DNA of 64,000 nt, taken from contig ADNK01002144.1 of NCBI GenBank assembly GCA_000320545.1, positions 1 through 64,000 of the forward strand, read 5' to 3'. Position 1 is the first letter of the stretch; the number at the start of each line of letters is the position of its first letter. This document shows, piece by piece, positions 29,501 through 40,500 of the stretch. Position numbers and translations under genes: made by a program. Source of the stretch: Bigelowiella natans CCMP2755 (lineage: Eukaryota > Cercozoa > Chlorarachniophyceae). Under the pieces are notes generated by a model. It was not told where the DNA came from. It saw only the letters and a program-made list of their open reading frames with translations, and searched no databases.

Positions 29501-29908
29501 TCTAAAATATTTATCCTCAAAAATCGAACTCATAATGAGGAGAGTGAATACATACTGAAGCGTTCTTTAGTTCTGTATAAGGTAGACCTATTCTTTTCCT
29601 CCGATTCCCTGTCAAACAATCAGTTCGAAAGCATGCCGTAGACTATAAAATTAGGCGACTACCGATGCGATAATTCATCCCGCGTTTCCTATGTGTCCGA
29701 GATGTGTTTCAGATTGTATCAAATGAGCAACTCTTTTCTTTTACCGCTATCACAGTTGCAAAATCACATTGGCCTTTTCCTTTCTCCAGCAACTCTAGCG
29801 AGAATCTACCGTGAATACAAACATCAGAGCTTCATCGTCTGTGTTTCTTTTGACATACCTAACTTCGTCCTTCTTCCGAGCCTTCGCATTTTTCGGCGAA
29901 CTAGACAT
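26548..29908 (-). CDS. Leucine-rich-repeat protein, ribonuclease-inhibitor type
   Basis: Minus-strand gene with many small exons and introns of about 50-70 bases. The ATG at 29908 gives a basic N-terminus (MSSSPKNAKARKKDEVR), then acidic exons (DDEALMFVFT, ETRDELSHR, ESEEKNRSTLYRTKERF). Repeats of the form LxxLxLxxNxIG are read from successive exons: NLTAIDLSDNQIG (about 28990), QNLEFLSLGNSEIGDLGG (about 28130), ALDLRGCRISAKGAVAIKD (about 27920), KLEELDLSWNQLGDHG (about 27800), LTKLQIAWNAIKGE (about 27600) and LKALCLTDNPIRPV (about 27170). The C-terminus is helical and Lys-rich (RNERLKEIAKKAQAEAKK) ending in a poly-Lys run at the TGA at 26548. Probably a cytosolic scaffold; specific function not recognised. 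Full exon count not worked out. Confidence 0.8.
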
Positions 29909-30212
29909 GCTCCTTGCTTGGTGCAGTTCGGACTCGGTGAACAGGCGTTTCAAAGGCGCCGCTTGTTTTTGAGAGTGGAGCTCTAGTGATGTAGGTAGGG
30001 TTAGTATGATTTTAGATGAGCAACTACTCTTCTTCTGCTACTTCTTAATCTTCCGCGGCCACCCGTTGTTCTCTTCTCACACTTTTGAGTTTTTCTTCTC
30101 TTTGAGTAGATCCAGTGAAGTTGATGAAGTCCTCGTCGTATCGGTTTCGGTTATGTACGGTTCAGTGTGTAGTTACGACAATATTTTGTGAAAAGACTAC
30201 CAGGAGAAGGTA

Positions 30213-30243
<31 letters not shown>

Positions 30244-30417
30244 CTTTTCCATCACAATTATTGATCAGAGATATTATTGGAGCAGAGAGGGACAACTGAT
30301 CATCTGTTGTTGCGGTATCAACAACAATCACTATCATCCAGTTTTAGGCCACAAATTCTTTGCTGAACTTCAACAGTTTAGCAAAAATATTTCTGTTGAA
30401 TCAGTATATAATATCTG
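29909..30417. promoter_or_regulatory. Divergent intergenic region, LRR (-) / amine oxidase (+)
   Basis: About 510 bases between start codons, including a (GTT)n tract at 30208-30241. Without splice evidence I treat its open stretches as non-coding. The palindromic words of the convergent spacers are absent. Confidence 0.45.
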
Positions 30418-33400
30418 ATGGAACTTGGAGAAATCCCACAACAACAACAACAACAACAACCACAATCACGACCACAAACTCCAAAGAGAGGAGCCCACCC
30501 ATTAGATCCTACTGAGTGCTTGTGCGGAGGGAGAGAGAAGCTAAACGGAATGGCGTCGATCCTTGACGATGAGATGCAAGGTAGCCATGCCAAACCTACA
30601 GAGGAGCAAGAAGCTGCATGGTTTTCCGGACTGATCTATGACCAGTTGGGTCCAAGGGAGGGCTGTTGCCTTCCCAGATTTATAGCGGAGGTTTGGAATC
30701 TTCTTCTTCAAGGCTACCTATTCACCAACTAATGAGTGTATTTTTCGTCTCAGAACAAAAGCGAATATTTGCGTGTTCGGAATACAATTTTGAAAGAGTG
30801 GTATCGCAACCCTTTCAGCTATCTCTCCCTTGAGACTGCCACGAAGGTGACAAAAATCATTAAACGCTACTTGCTCAGTTTGACAGCGTTTTACTTTTTG
30901 TATAATCTTGGTAGACATTGGGAGAAAAGGATAAGAACATTGCTCAAGCCGTTTTTGAATTCCTTAAGAACTATGGATACATCAACGCTGGGGTGTTAAC
31001 CAATCAACCTGGATTCGGCCAACTCAATACTAGCAATCCACATAAGAAAAGAATTATTGTAATCGGTGCTGGAATGAGTGGGCTAACAGCAGCGCGTCAA
31101 CTTCAGGTGCTGACCTAAGAAATAACTATTCAAAAATTGTGTAGGTGTTGATGTGGTCCTATTTTCCAGTCTTTCGGCCACGATGTTGTTGTGATAGAAG
31201 CACGAGATCGTCTCGGGGGACGCGTCAACACCGATACCAAGACATTCAATAGTCCTGTCGATATGGGCGCTTCAATCATTACAGGATTGACAGGAAACCC
31301 TATCGGTGTAGTCACGAAACAGATAGAGACTAAAGTCCATAAAATCGGGAACAAATGCCCTCTTTTCCTTCCAGACGGCAAGGTATGAAAAGTACTGGTG
31401 CGAGCTTCTTCAATGACATGAGAAACGATATTTTCGAATGTTTTCGAATGTTATCTGTATAGGAATTAACAGGTGAGATGGACGAACTACTCTTCGAAAA
31501 ATTCAATATGTTAGAGCAACATGCACTCAAAACGGCGAAGGAATTAAGGGCTAATAATGATTCCAACCTGGACAAGATGGGCCTCTGTAAATATAAACTG
31601 ATAAAAATACAATTTATCTAGCGCGAATTGTAATGGAATGCTGATTCTTCTCTGATTTATATTCAGTGGATACAATGAGAGAAGCACAGGAACATGACAT
31701 GGAGGAGATAGAAAAGCAAGTGATAAATTGGCATATCACTAATCTCGAATACGGATGCGCCACAAATCTCAAGTAATAACATTAACCCACCACCACCACC
31801 ACCACCACCACCACTAGCTGCACACTTTCGCCATTATCTGCACGTGATACTCCTTGCGAATGCTATGCGCAGTAGACTACATGATTACCAAAAATGAAAG
31901 ACCTGGTGCAAACAGTTGATGCAGACAAACAAGGGCAATGATGTTAATGTTGTATGCTTGATGCTGCTTCTCTCTTGTTAAACAAAGAAATCTGTCGTTG
32001 GAGCACTGGAACCAAGACGACCCGTATGGATTTCAAGGCACTCATCTCTTCTTAAAAGAGGGCTACAGCACCATCATCGAGAAGCTTGCAGAAGGCCTCA
32101 ATATTAAGCTATCCCATCAAGTCCAAAGAATCAATTATATGGGTGCCAAAGGTGTCTCAGTAGAATGCAGCACAGTTAGCAAAGAAGGTCAGTGTAGTAC
32201 ATCAGCACACGTGTAATGTTGTTAGCGATTTTCTGAGTGAATAGAAATCGAGAAGTGCTATAGCGTCATTCTTATTTCGGGGCATTCGTTTTCACATATT
32301 GAAAATTGATATCAGGCAAAGATGGAAAAGAGTCATCAGCATCAACATCTGTTATTGAGGAAGGAGATATGGTGCTAGTCACCGTGTCCTTAGGAGTTCT
32401 AAAAAGTAAAATGATCCGATTCAGTCCCTCGCTGCCTACGTGGAAACAGATAGCTATAGATCGCCTTGGATTCGGGCTGATAAATAAACTAGTGTTGGAA
32501 TGGAAAGACGAGGACATCTTTTGGTACCACATAATAGTTTCCTTTTTTCTCTTTGTGATTAAAACAATTACTGTTGTTATTCGGCGACGGTATTATTTAT
32601 CGATACTTGCCATCGAGTTCATTTTTATTGATCGTTACATTACATGTGATAATGTCCATAAAGGCGCAATGAAGACATGTTCGGCCACGTGAAAGAGGAT
32701 GAAGAGCTTAGGGGAAATAATTACATGTTCTGGAATCTCAAGAATGTCAGTAGAAACAAGCACATTCTCTTATATACAACAAAATACGATTGAAATCACA
32801 GCATCATCATTAACAACACTTCTTCTTCTTCTTCTTCTTCTTCTTCCTCTCCTACCATATATCCACAGGTGACAGATAAGCCCATCCTGGTGTCCATCTT
32901 CGCTGGAGATGCGGCTGTCAAGTTGGAAGAAACGCCATTGGAGCAACTTGTTGCTGAAGCTATGACTTATCTGCGCAGGATATATGGGAGTGATACACCT
33001 GAACCTATCCGAACCTTTAAGACTGGCTGGAAGAACGACCCCTTTGCTCGAGGCACCTACTCTTACGTCGGCATTGGTGCATCTGGAAAGGACTATGACT
33101 CACTTGCCCGTCCGGTCAAGGGCCGATTGTTCTTTGCTGGTGAGGCAACTTGCAGACTCTATCCAGCTACGGTGCCTGGTGCACATGCTAGTGGGCTGTT
33201 CGCCGCAGGGCAAATAGCAGACGCTGCAAACCCTATCAAACATGACCTGTTTAAGGCCAGCACCGATTCCATTATTAAAAGCTTAGGGAAGGAAAACTTT
33301 ATGAAAAATGGCATCCGGTACCGAAGGGGTGTTCGAAAATATGTTTCCCAGCAGCCACAAAATCATCAACATCTCTACAAGAATAAGGGGAAAGCAGATG

Positions 33401-34380
33401 GCAATGCATCAACGCACGCCAATTCTAATTTGGCCTCCTCCTCATCATCATTATTATCAGCATCTTCATCATCGTTGCTATTCAAAAGAGAGATACCTTA
33501 CTCCAAAAGTGACCATGGTTCTTTCGTCCTCAACCTGATGGAAGGAAACCTCGAGAATACAATACTCGGAGGAGATAACAACAAAAACGATGATAAATTA
33601 AAAGATGCTGCAGGAGGAGTCAACACAGACCGTGCCGTCACGGGTAATAGTACGCATAAAATTTGATTCCTTATATTTAAACTGATGTATTTTATGGTAG
33701 GAGTGCAACAAGGAGAAAATGCTCTGAAAGAAAATCCCAGCTACGTATTAGATTTGCTTAAAAAATCTTCAAGAGATATCAAACAACGGAAAAAGACCAT
33801 TAAAGCTCTAGGAAAGACGACGCCGTACAAAAGTCGGAAGAGAGGTTGGTGAAATCCCTAACTTAACGATTCAGCAGTTGTTTGAAGTTTTAATTGACGG
33901 TAATCAGACGAGTTGGACGATGACGGCATTGTCGATATGACTGACATGCTGTTATCAAATAAAACGAAGAGGCGCCGCTACGAAGAACAGTCGCGTCAAC
34001 GTCTAAAGAAAAAGATACAAATGAAACTCCTCAAAAAGGAAAGGAAGATGAAAAAAAGAGGCACGGAAGAAACTGGGCAAGATGCACTCAAAAAGTCGAA
34101 AAATAAGTTTGAACAAGATAAAAGCAGCACTCCGGAAGACGTTAGCTTATGTATTCGAAATCATATCCAGAAAGTTCTTCAAAAATACGCGCAGAAATTT
34201 CACCTTCCAATGAATTTTCAAGACGAAATACTTGAAAAGTCATTTGATAAGGTGATAAAGGATTGGAACTCCAAGGAAAGGACTCGAAGCGTCAAAGTAT
34301 GGATGCGAAACGAGAAACGGAAGAAAAGCCTCAAGAGTCTTGTGTCAAAATACACTCGAAGATACGCGAAAGTCAAATAA
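30418..34380 (+). CDS. LSD1-type flavin histone demethylase with long basic tail
   Basis: FAD-dependent amine oxidase of the KDM1 family, expected to demethylate histone lysines in the nucleus. Exons: 30418-30690, 30754-30846, 30915-31106, 31170-31382, 31463-31586, 31667-31772, 31988-32187, 32316-32523, 32664-32745, 32869-33643, 33701-33844 and 33908-34380; they give 960 residues with phases closing. A SWIRM domain (SEYLRVRNTILKEWYRNP, NIAQAVFEFLKNYGYINAG) precedes the Rossmann motif VIGAGMSGLTAARQL and EARDRLGGRV. Further family segments are LEHWNQDDPYGFQGTH, VTVSLGVLK, FARGTYSYVGIGASGKDYD and RLFFAGEATCRLYPATVPGA. The active-site Lys sits in GLINKLVLEW. Between about residues 260 and 330 there is only a short helical stretch where human LSD1 carries its tower insert. 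A Lys/Arg-rich tail of about 250 residues follows the catalytic domain. Confidence 0.93.
32820..32846. repeat. (CTT)n tract in amine oxidase intron
   Basis: A short pyrimidine repeat just before the 32869 acceptor. A (CCA)n tract lies at 31790-31814 in another intron of the same gene. Confidence 0.85.
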
Positions 34381-34479
34381 TCCAGCTCCTCCAATTCATC
34401 ATGGCCGATTGGCAACATTAAGTACACCAGTTTGTTATTAGTTTCCCACAACAAATGGTTTGCATCCTGCAATGCTGAA

Positions 34480-34920
34480 TCCAGAAATACGCATGTAGAT
34501 ATGCTCAGCATGGATGGATTGAGCTAACTAGCTAAGCTGAAATGTAGCATCATCGTCGTCAAAATTAGTTCCAAAACACATGAATCACGTGCAGCAAGCT
34601 AGGAACAAGGCGTCAGTGAGATTTGCATGACACTGAATGACAAATGAGTTACATGTGCGTGGTGCTGCCATGTTGCAATGACGATGAATGTCCATCGGCC
34701 ACACATGCATCGCATGCATGTCACACAGCACACCCTAGCATGTGACACGGTGGGGAACCATGCCACACATGTCTACAGGTAGATGGGGTAGCCAAACGAA
34801 TGGCATGCTAGCATGCACGAAGATCCAACGGATCGGTAGCGCGTCCCATGGCATTTAGTTGTGCGCTGTGCTGCTTGCTGCCTGTGTGATGGACATGAAA
34901 GAGTTTTGGGTTATGACATA
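34480..34920. other. Palindrome-word island 4 (convergent spacer)
   Basis: Between the 3' ends of the LSD1-type gene (+) and the GAF gene (-). Repeated CTAG, CATG, GCATGC and ACATGT words, including TAGCTAACTAGCTAAGC-like text near 34525 and clustered CATGCA near 34700. No gene is seen. The plain AT-rich remainder to 35092 shows nothing recognisable. Confidence 0.7.
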
Positions 34921-35092
34921 TTGAACTTCACATTTACAAACTACATCGTACGCATGGACCGGTATCACTTTAGACACAAAATAGGCGTCTGGGTACTGTA
35001 GTTGTATAGCAAATTGTCACCATAGCATTCTAGCATTGTTGTTTTCTGCAACCATAACCATCCTCATCATTATTTTTCTTTTTCATTATATA

Positions 35093-36472
35093 TCATGCAT
35101 TTGCATCCTTAAAACCGCATTCTTCAAGATTTTTGTAGCTTTTACGCTTCATCAATAACGCGCACTGCGCTAGTCCAGCAAGATAAGACATGGCTGCACA
35201 CTGGAACTTATCAAGCGATTTTGGGGAATCATCCCAAACGCATATCGTACCCACGCAACATTTGTTACCCTTCTCATCATCTACTTGGATAGGAACACCG
35301 GCATAGAATCGGACATTATTTCTAGTAACCATTGGGCAATCCGCGAACCGAGGATCTTTGGTTGCGTCATTCACCACAAAAATTGTGTCTGGGTAGAGAA
35401 TAGTGTGGGAGCAGAAACTTATGTCACGGGGACTCTCTCGCACTTTTCCGGTACCGATTGCCGCCTTGAAAAAGAGCTTTTCTTTTCCCACCAGATTCAA
35501 CGCTCCAAAACTGGTTTTGCACAGATTAATTGCCAGGCCGACAATGTTATCAAAAACCTCTTCTGGACTTCGGTCAAGATTGAAGTTTCTCAAGCATGCC
35601 AGCCGCTCCTGCTCATTGTGTGCATATGCGGGCGGACGAAATAGAGGCTTATTTCTCGGGTCGGGTGACTCCAAGTCAAGTTTTGGATTGCGTATAGCTA
35701 GTTTGGGCACCGGGAGTTCTTTGTGTGTTAATGCAACCCTCTTCTTAATATCTTCTCGCTTCTTCACTGACGACGAACATGAATCTGAAGATAGTGAATC
35801 CGACGACGGCCCTCCTAAATCGACTTCTCTTGTTCGATTTTGCTGTTCCTCTACCTCGCAAGCAGAACGGATAGCTGCTGCAGCAGCCATCAGTGCTTCA
35901 ACAAGCTCTGGGGTCCTCCCTAGGTCGCTTCCGCTTACGGAATCTAGGTGTGATATCATACCAGGTATTGATAGAAGTTGACTACTGCTGCTTGTATTAT
36001 GGTGACTATTATGATGTTCTTGTGAGGAGGAACTCGAGTGGTAGCAGCTTTGCATGTCCTTCCAGCTCCGTTTTTTGGAGTTATTTAACACTTTGCTGGA
36101 TGCTGAAATCGCTTTCGGCCCTCTGCTAATGCTGGGTTTTCCTTCTTCAATCTCTTTGTTTTCCTCCCTTTTGTTTCTCGGGATTTTGAACTGCGGGATA
36201 TTAGGGGCCAGCATGTGCGATCTGCTCCTCCTTACCACAAGTGACGGCGTTAGAAAAACCTGCACAATCGAATCGTTGATATCTTACTTTAATGAACTAT
36301 ATAAACATTACGAGCAGCTGAAATATGTGGGAGTTTGTAGGTTTTGTTTGAAAAGGAAGAGGATATACTTCGTGAAGTCCCGAAATGGTAAGCATACCTG
36401 TTGGGCAATCTCGATTTGTTTTGAGGTTTGGCACATCACGATTTCGGCAATTGTCTTACATTTGAAGCACAT
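35093..36472 (-). CDS. GAF-domain protein
   Basis: Two exons, 36398-36472 and 35093-36259, giving 413 residues with the frame closing. A stop precedes the chosen ATG in frame. The short N-terminal exon is Cys-rich (MCFKCKTIAEIVMC). Next comes a long low-complexity Ser/His/Arg region with basic patches (KKREDIKKR), suggesting a disordered or nuclear segment. The C-terminal part (about residues 245-400) is a GAF domain: PEEVFDNIVGLAINLCKTSF, GALNLVGKEKLFFKAAIG, DISFCSHTILYP, VVNDATKDPRFADCPMV, FYAGVPIQVDDE and GTICVWDDSPKSL. GAF domains bind small ligands. This pattern (SFCSHTI and NDATKDPRF) is the one common in bacterial sensor proteins, but no kinase or cyclase output is attached. The ligand is unknown. 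Confidence 0.9.
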
Positions 36473-37562
36473 GAGACACCTTTACACAAAAATAATCACA
36501 CCATAAGGTTATTTTCTTCACTGTGCTTTTGCGCTCACGTTGCTGTGTGCCTGTCTTCTCCAATCTTCCATGACACATTCCCTGCAATAACCATTCCTAT
36601 TGACGCATGCTGTTAGATTAAGTTCCGTCTCGCCAAAACAAAGTTGGAAGAACTTGGATTTTTCCAAAATTTGTCACCTTCAAAATGCTGGTGCAGTGCC
36701 GGAGATACTTCGACTAGGAAAGTTACCACTCCGAATCTCCTCAACGGCGGAGTTCCGAATCCCTCACGAACAACTCCGCGAATAAGAGTTTTCATTTTTT
36801 TTCGCGATCCATCTGATATATGCGATGCTCAATGGGCGCAGATGTACTTAGATTGTGGAATTTATTTGTGTACCTGAGGAGGCCTGGAACATTTTTCTTC
36901 CACTCCCTCCTCTCCACTTCGTACTCGAATCTTTTAGGAGTTCTCTTCCTTCAGGGAGCGAGAAGGCCGATAATGGACCTATTATTGTTGCCGTAATATC
37001 AAAAAGGAATACGATTTTTCCAATTTCCCTTGCAGTCATGCCAAATGATCGAATTGTTGAGAATTCAGCCTGTAAACTACCAGAGACTAGACCGACGAGC
37101 GAGAGACCATAAAAACTATTTTTGTAAGAGTTCCATTTATCTTGCTACGACATTGGATGTGCCATGTCGGAGCATGTATAAGAAAGGAAAATTCCAACCA
37201 GAACAACTTTTAGCTTGTTTTCATTGGAATTCACTTCTGCGACAGGGCTTAAAGAGAAGGAAATTTGCGATTCAAATTTGCGGCAGCCGGAGTAATCGCA
37301 GCATGGGAGAAAGACCGAATATATTTCAATTTCATGAAAATTGATTTAGATTATTGAGTGAGACAGGGAGTAAACCTCATTTGGTAAGAAAATACCTCAT
37401 CTACGCACTGTGGGTTCGTAGGCTGCCATCCCAAATTTAGGACAGAGGAAGAAGATCGAAGACACCAACAAGGATACATCAAGTCAGTTATCACCTTTTT
37501 CAGAGACTATTTCTTGAACAAATTCGACGAACTCCTGATCTTGATTCCCCCCAGTTTGACAT
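36473..37562. promoter_or_regulatory. Divergent intergenic region, GAF (-) / DDX60-type helicase (+)
   Basis: About 1.09 kb between start codons. Scattered open stretches on both strands (36600-36800, 37030-37340) have no recognisable content. No palindromic-word enrichment, unlike both neighbouring convergent spacers. Confidence 0.45.
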
Positions 37563-40500
37563 ATGGCGGAAAATGGAGAACCAAAAATAAACATTGCAAG
37601 TAGCGGAGATGCGAAGGCGAAATCCCTTGAGGTATTATTTACTTATTCTGATTAATGATCTTTCGCCTAAACAAGCCACTTTTCAGGATGCCTTTGCTGA
37701 GCTTCGACTGTCGTACTCGAGCGTTGGAGATGACATTGGACAAATGTAACTAACAGGAATGTTTTTATTTCCCTATTTTAAAAATGACACATTCTTTTGT
37801 TGGAAGGTATGTTGTACACGGAGATTCCGTACTTCTTGATGTCCTATCGCACCCACTCTTGGATTGGTCAAGGGGAGGACAGATTTTACAATTTTTCTAC
37901 CAGGTTGATAGATGTTTGATCAGTCCCTTCTTCATCCATGTAATTAATAAGTTGAACTTTCAGGCTGAGTGCACTCTGAAAAAATTTGCGCATCGCGGCC
38001 GTATATTTAAGGTAAATTACTATTTTACGTGCCGTTCATATTTTCATGACTCCCTGTTCAAATGCTAGGTCGTGTTCTTCGATTCCTTCGCGGGGATATG
38101 GACAGACCCAGCAATGCAGTTTTGCCGGGAAATGCTTATAGAACATCTGAAATGCGAGTAATACTGTCTCTGGATTGAGCGAGTCCTTTGAATTTAATAT
38201 TTTGTTCTTTGTTGCAGGACCAAAATTGCTGTCGAAAGATTTGCCAGCTGGGAATGTGACGAATGGAATACATTCTTGAGTTTCACACGCCCTTCATTCA
38301 CGGTGTTGATGAATCCTACGAGCGGATCTTTGGCATCGGCAAAACATGCGAGCATATCAGACCCATCGAAATTATTACAAAAGATGATCCTGGATCTCAT
38401 TGCGAAACAGATCATAGACTGTGTGTCCATGAGCGAGGTTTCCATGAAAAGTAGCAGCATGTTTGGTTTCCGATTTGTAGCTCCCCGCGAAATCCAAAAT
38501 GAGGCAGCGGTAGTTACTTACTCCGCTGACGTCAAGGAATCTTACCTCGGACATGAAGGAAAGATTGACACGGCTTTGGTAAAGAAAATTTCAGCCTTGA
38601 AAATTGATCGTGACTTCAGCAGCTATGGCGTCTACCTTTACTTAATGATTTGTCTGCTACGTCGAAAGAATTCGGACATACGAGCATCCCTCGCGAAGAA
38701 CTTCTTGTTGCATTCTTTTGCATCTAGATGTCTACCGTTAAAGGCACGTGCTCAGAAACTTCCTTCAGCCGAGGATATGGCTACAGTGTCAGACTTCACG
38801 AAGGAAATTTTCCAACTCATGGCAGAGCAAGGCCTTACCGAGTTCATTCAGGCTTTCAAATGGAGCGGATTGTGTAGATGCGATTTCTTAGATGCACGGC
38901 TATTCCAGAAAGTAGCATTATTGACTTCCAAGAGCTATTTCAAGAAGGTGAAGGAGCTGGGTCTCCCTCCCAAAATGGAATCAGCGATCGAGAATTTGTG
39001 GAGATTTGTGGCAACAGAGGCGAAACTGCGTAAAGACAATGTATCTTTTATGCCCGTATGGAAGAAAGGCTGCTTCGGAAAATTAAAGGAGTTCACGGAT
39101 AAGGAGTCCGAACAGGTGCAAAACCTCATTCGTGAATCGGACAGCATTACTGTCACTGCTTTGAAGATCCAAAAGGATACTCCTTTGAAAGAGGCGTCGA
39201 ACGAAAAAGATGCGGATACAAAGGACCAAAAGGAAATTGTCGAAGCACCTGAAGAGGATTGGGATGCTGAAGAGGTAGAAGAATGGGATGCTGAAGATGA
39301 CGCTGGAGATGATAATTGGGAAGCCGAAGCCGATGGCAATCAAGGTGCGAAGGAAAATACTGATGCACCTGATCTCTCTGAGCGAAGCACAGACAACAAA
39401 GCTAGTATAACGAAGGGCGTAAGCCTTGATAGAAAAGTTGATATAAACCTGAATAGAAAAGCGGTATCAGGCGTCCGAGTCGCGAAACTTGCTGACTCAA
39501 AGATGCTACCAATTTTCGTCGGAGACATTGAAAGTACGCTTGAACAGCGTAAGGTGCTCTCAACTGAGCTCGCTGCAGCGAAGTTTGTGAGGGATGGATC
39601 GTGGCTACTTGATAAGGAAATAGATGATGGCACGAACCCCCCCCCAGACCCAGAGCCGCAGACTAAATATGAAAGGAAAAAAATGATCAGAGCGAAGGGG
39701 AAATATATCGCATACTTAGACAAATATGCCAAGAGTTTGAAGGGCGGGGGAATAATATATCGTGACGTTGTGGTTTCCCAAAAAAGTGAAGTAAAATCAA
39801 AAGATCAAAACAAAGGAAAGCATGTAGGTGGAAAGGGAAAGGGAAAAGGAAAGGCGAAGAAAAGCGGAGGCAGCAAAAAGTTATCAATGAGGGAGAAAAT
39901 CCGAATGGATGTTGAAAAAAAGCAAAGAGAAAAGGCTTTAGAAAATGTAAAAGTATTCATTAAGCATGCTTCTTCAATGAAGACCCTTGAGAAACGGATC
40001 GAGACTCTAGATAATTCATTAGTATCTCTATCGGAACCATATGCTGTGGTTCCTGGACTAATGCAGCTTCTGGATTGGTGCGTCGAATATTGGAAGGTAG
40101 AAAAAGCTAAAGGTAGCATGACAGCTGCAGTCAGGCTTTTCCAAATGGTCATGGATATTTTCCGGCGTTTCAAGAATGACATTAGCGTGGATCAGCTGAA
40201 GGAACTTCAATCAGTTCTACTTCGCCTTGGGTTTCAGGAAGCAGCCTCTTTGCTTGTGGATCAATTTATAAAGGCAAGACCGGAAAGACTGTCTCGAAAG
40301 GATCTTCTCGTTGCCATGCCGAAGACAAAAGAACTGTCTGTTGGTATCCCTTCCTACAGATTCCAGCTGATGTATGCTGGTCATCTGATGGTCCGTAATG
40401 TAGACTCAGCTCCTGACGATCGCGTCAGTGGTTTCTATCCTGATAAGTGGCAGCGAAATTTGCTTGATGTAGTGGACCGAAAGGAGAGTGCTCTCGTTGT

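Noticed and set aside
38935-40182. Several long minus-strand open frames of 86-134 codons
   Set aside because: They are antisense shadows of the long DDX60-type exon and consist of Ser/Phe/Leu-rich translations of its Lys/Glu codons.
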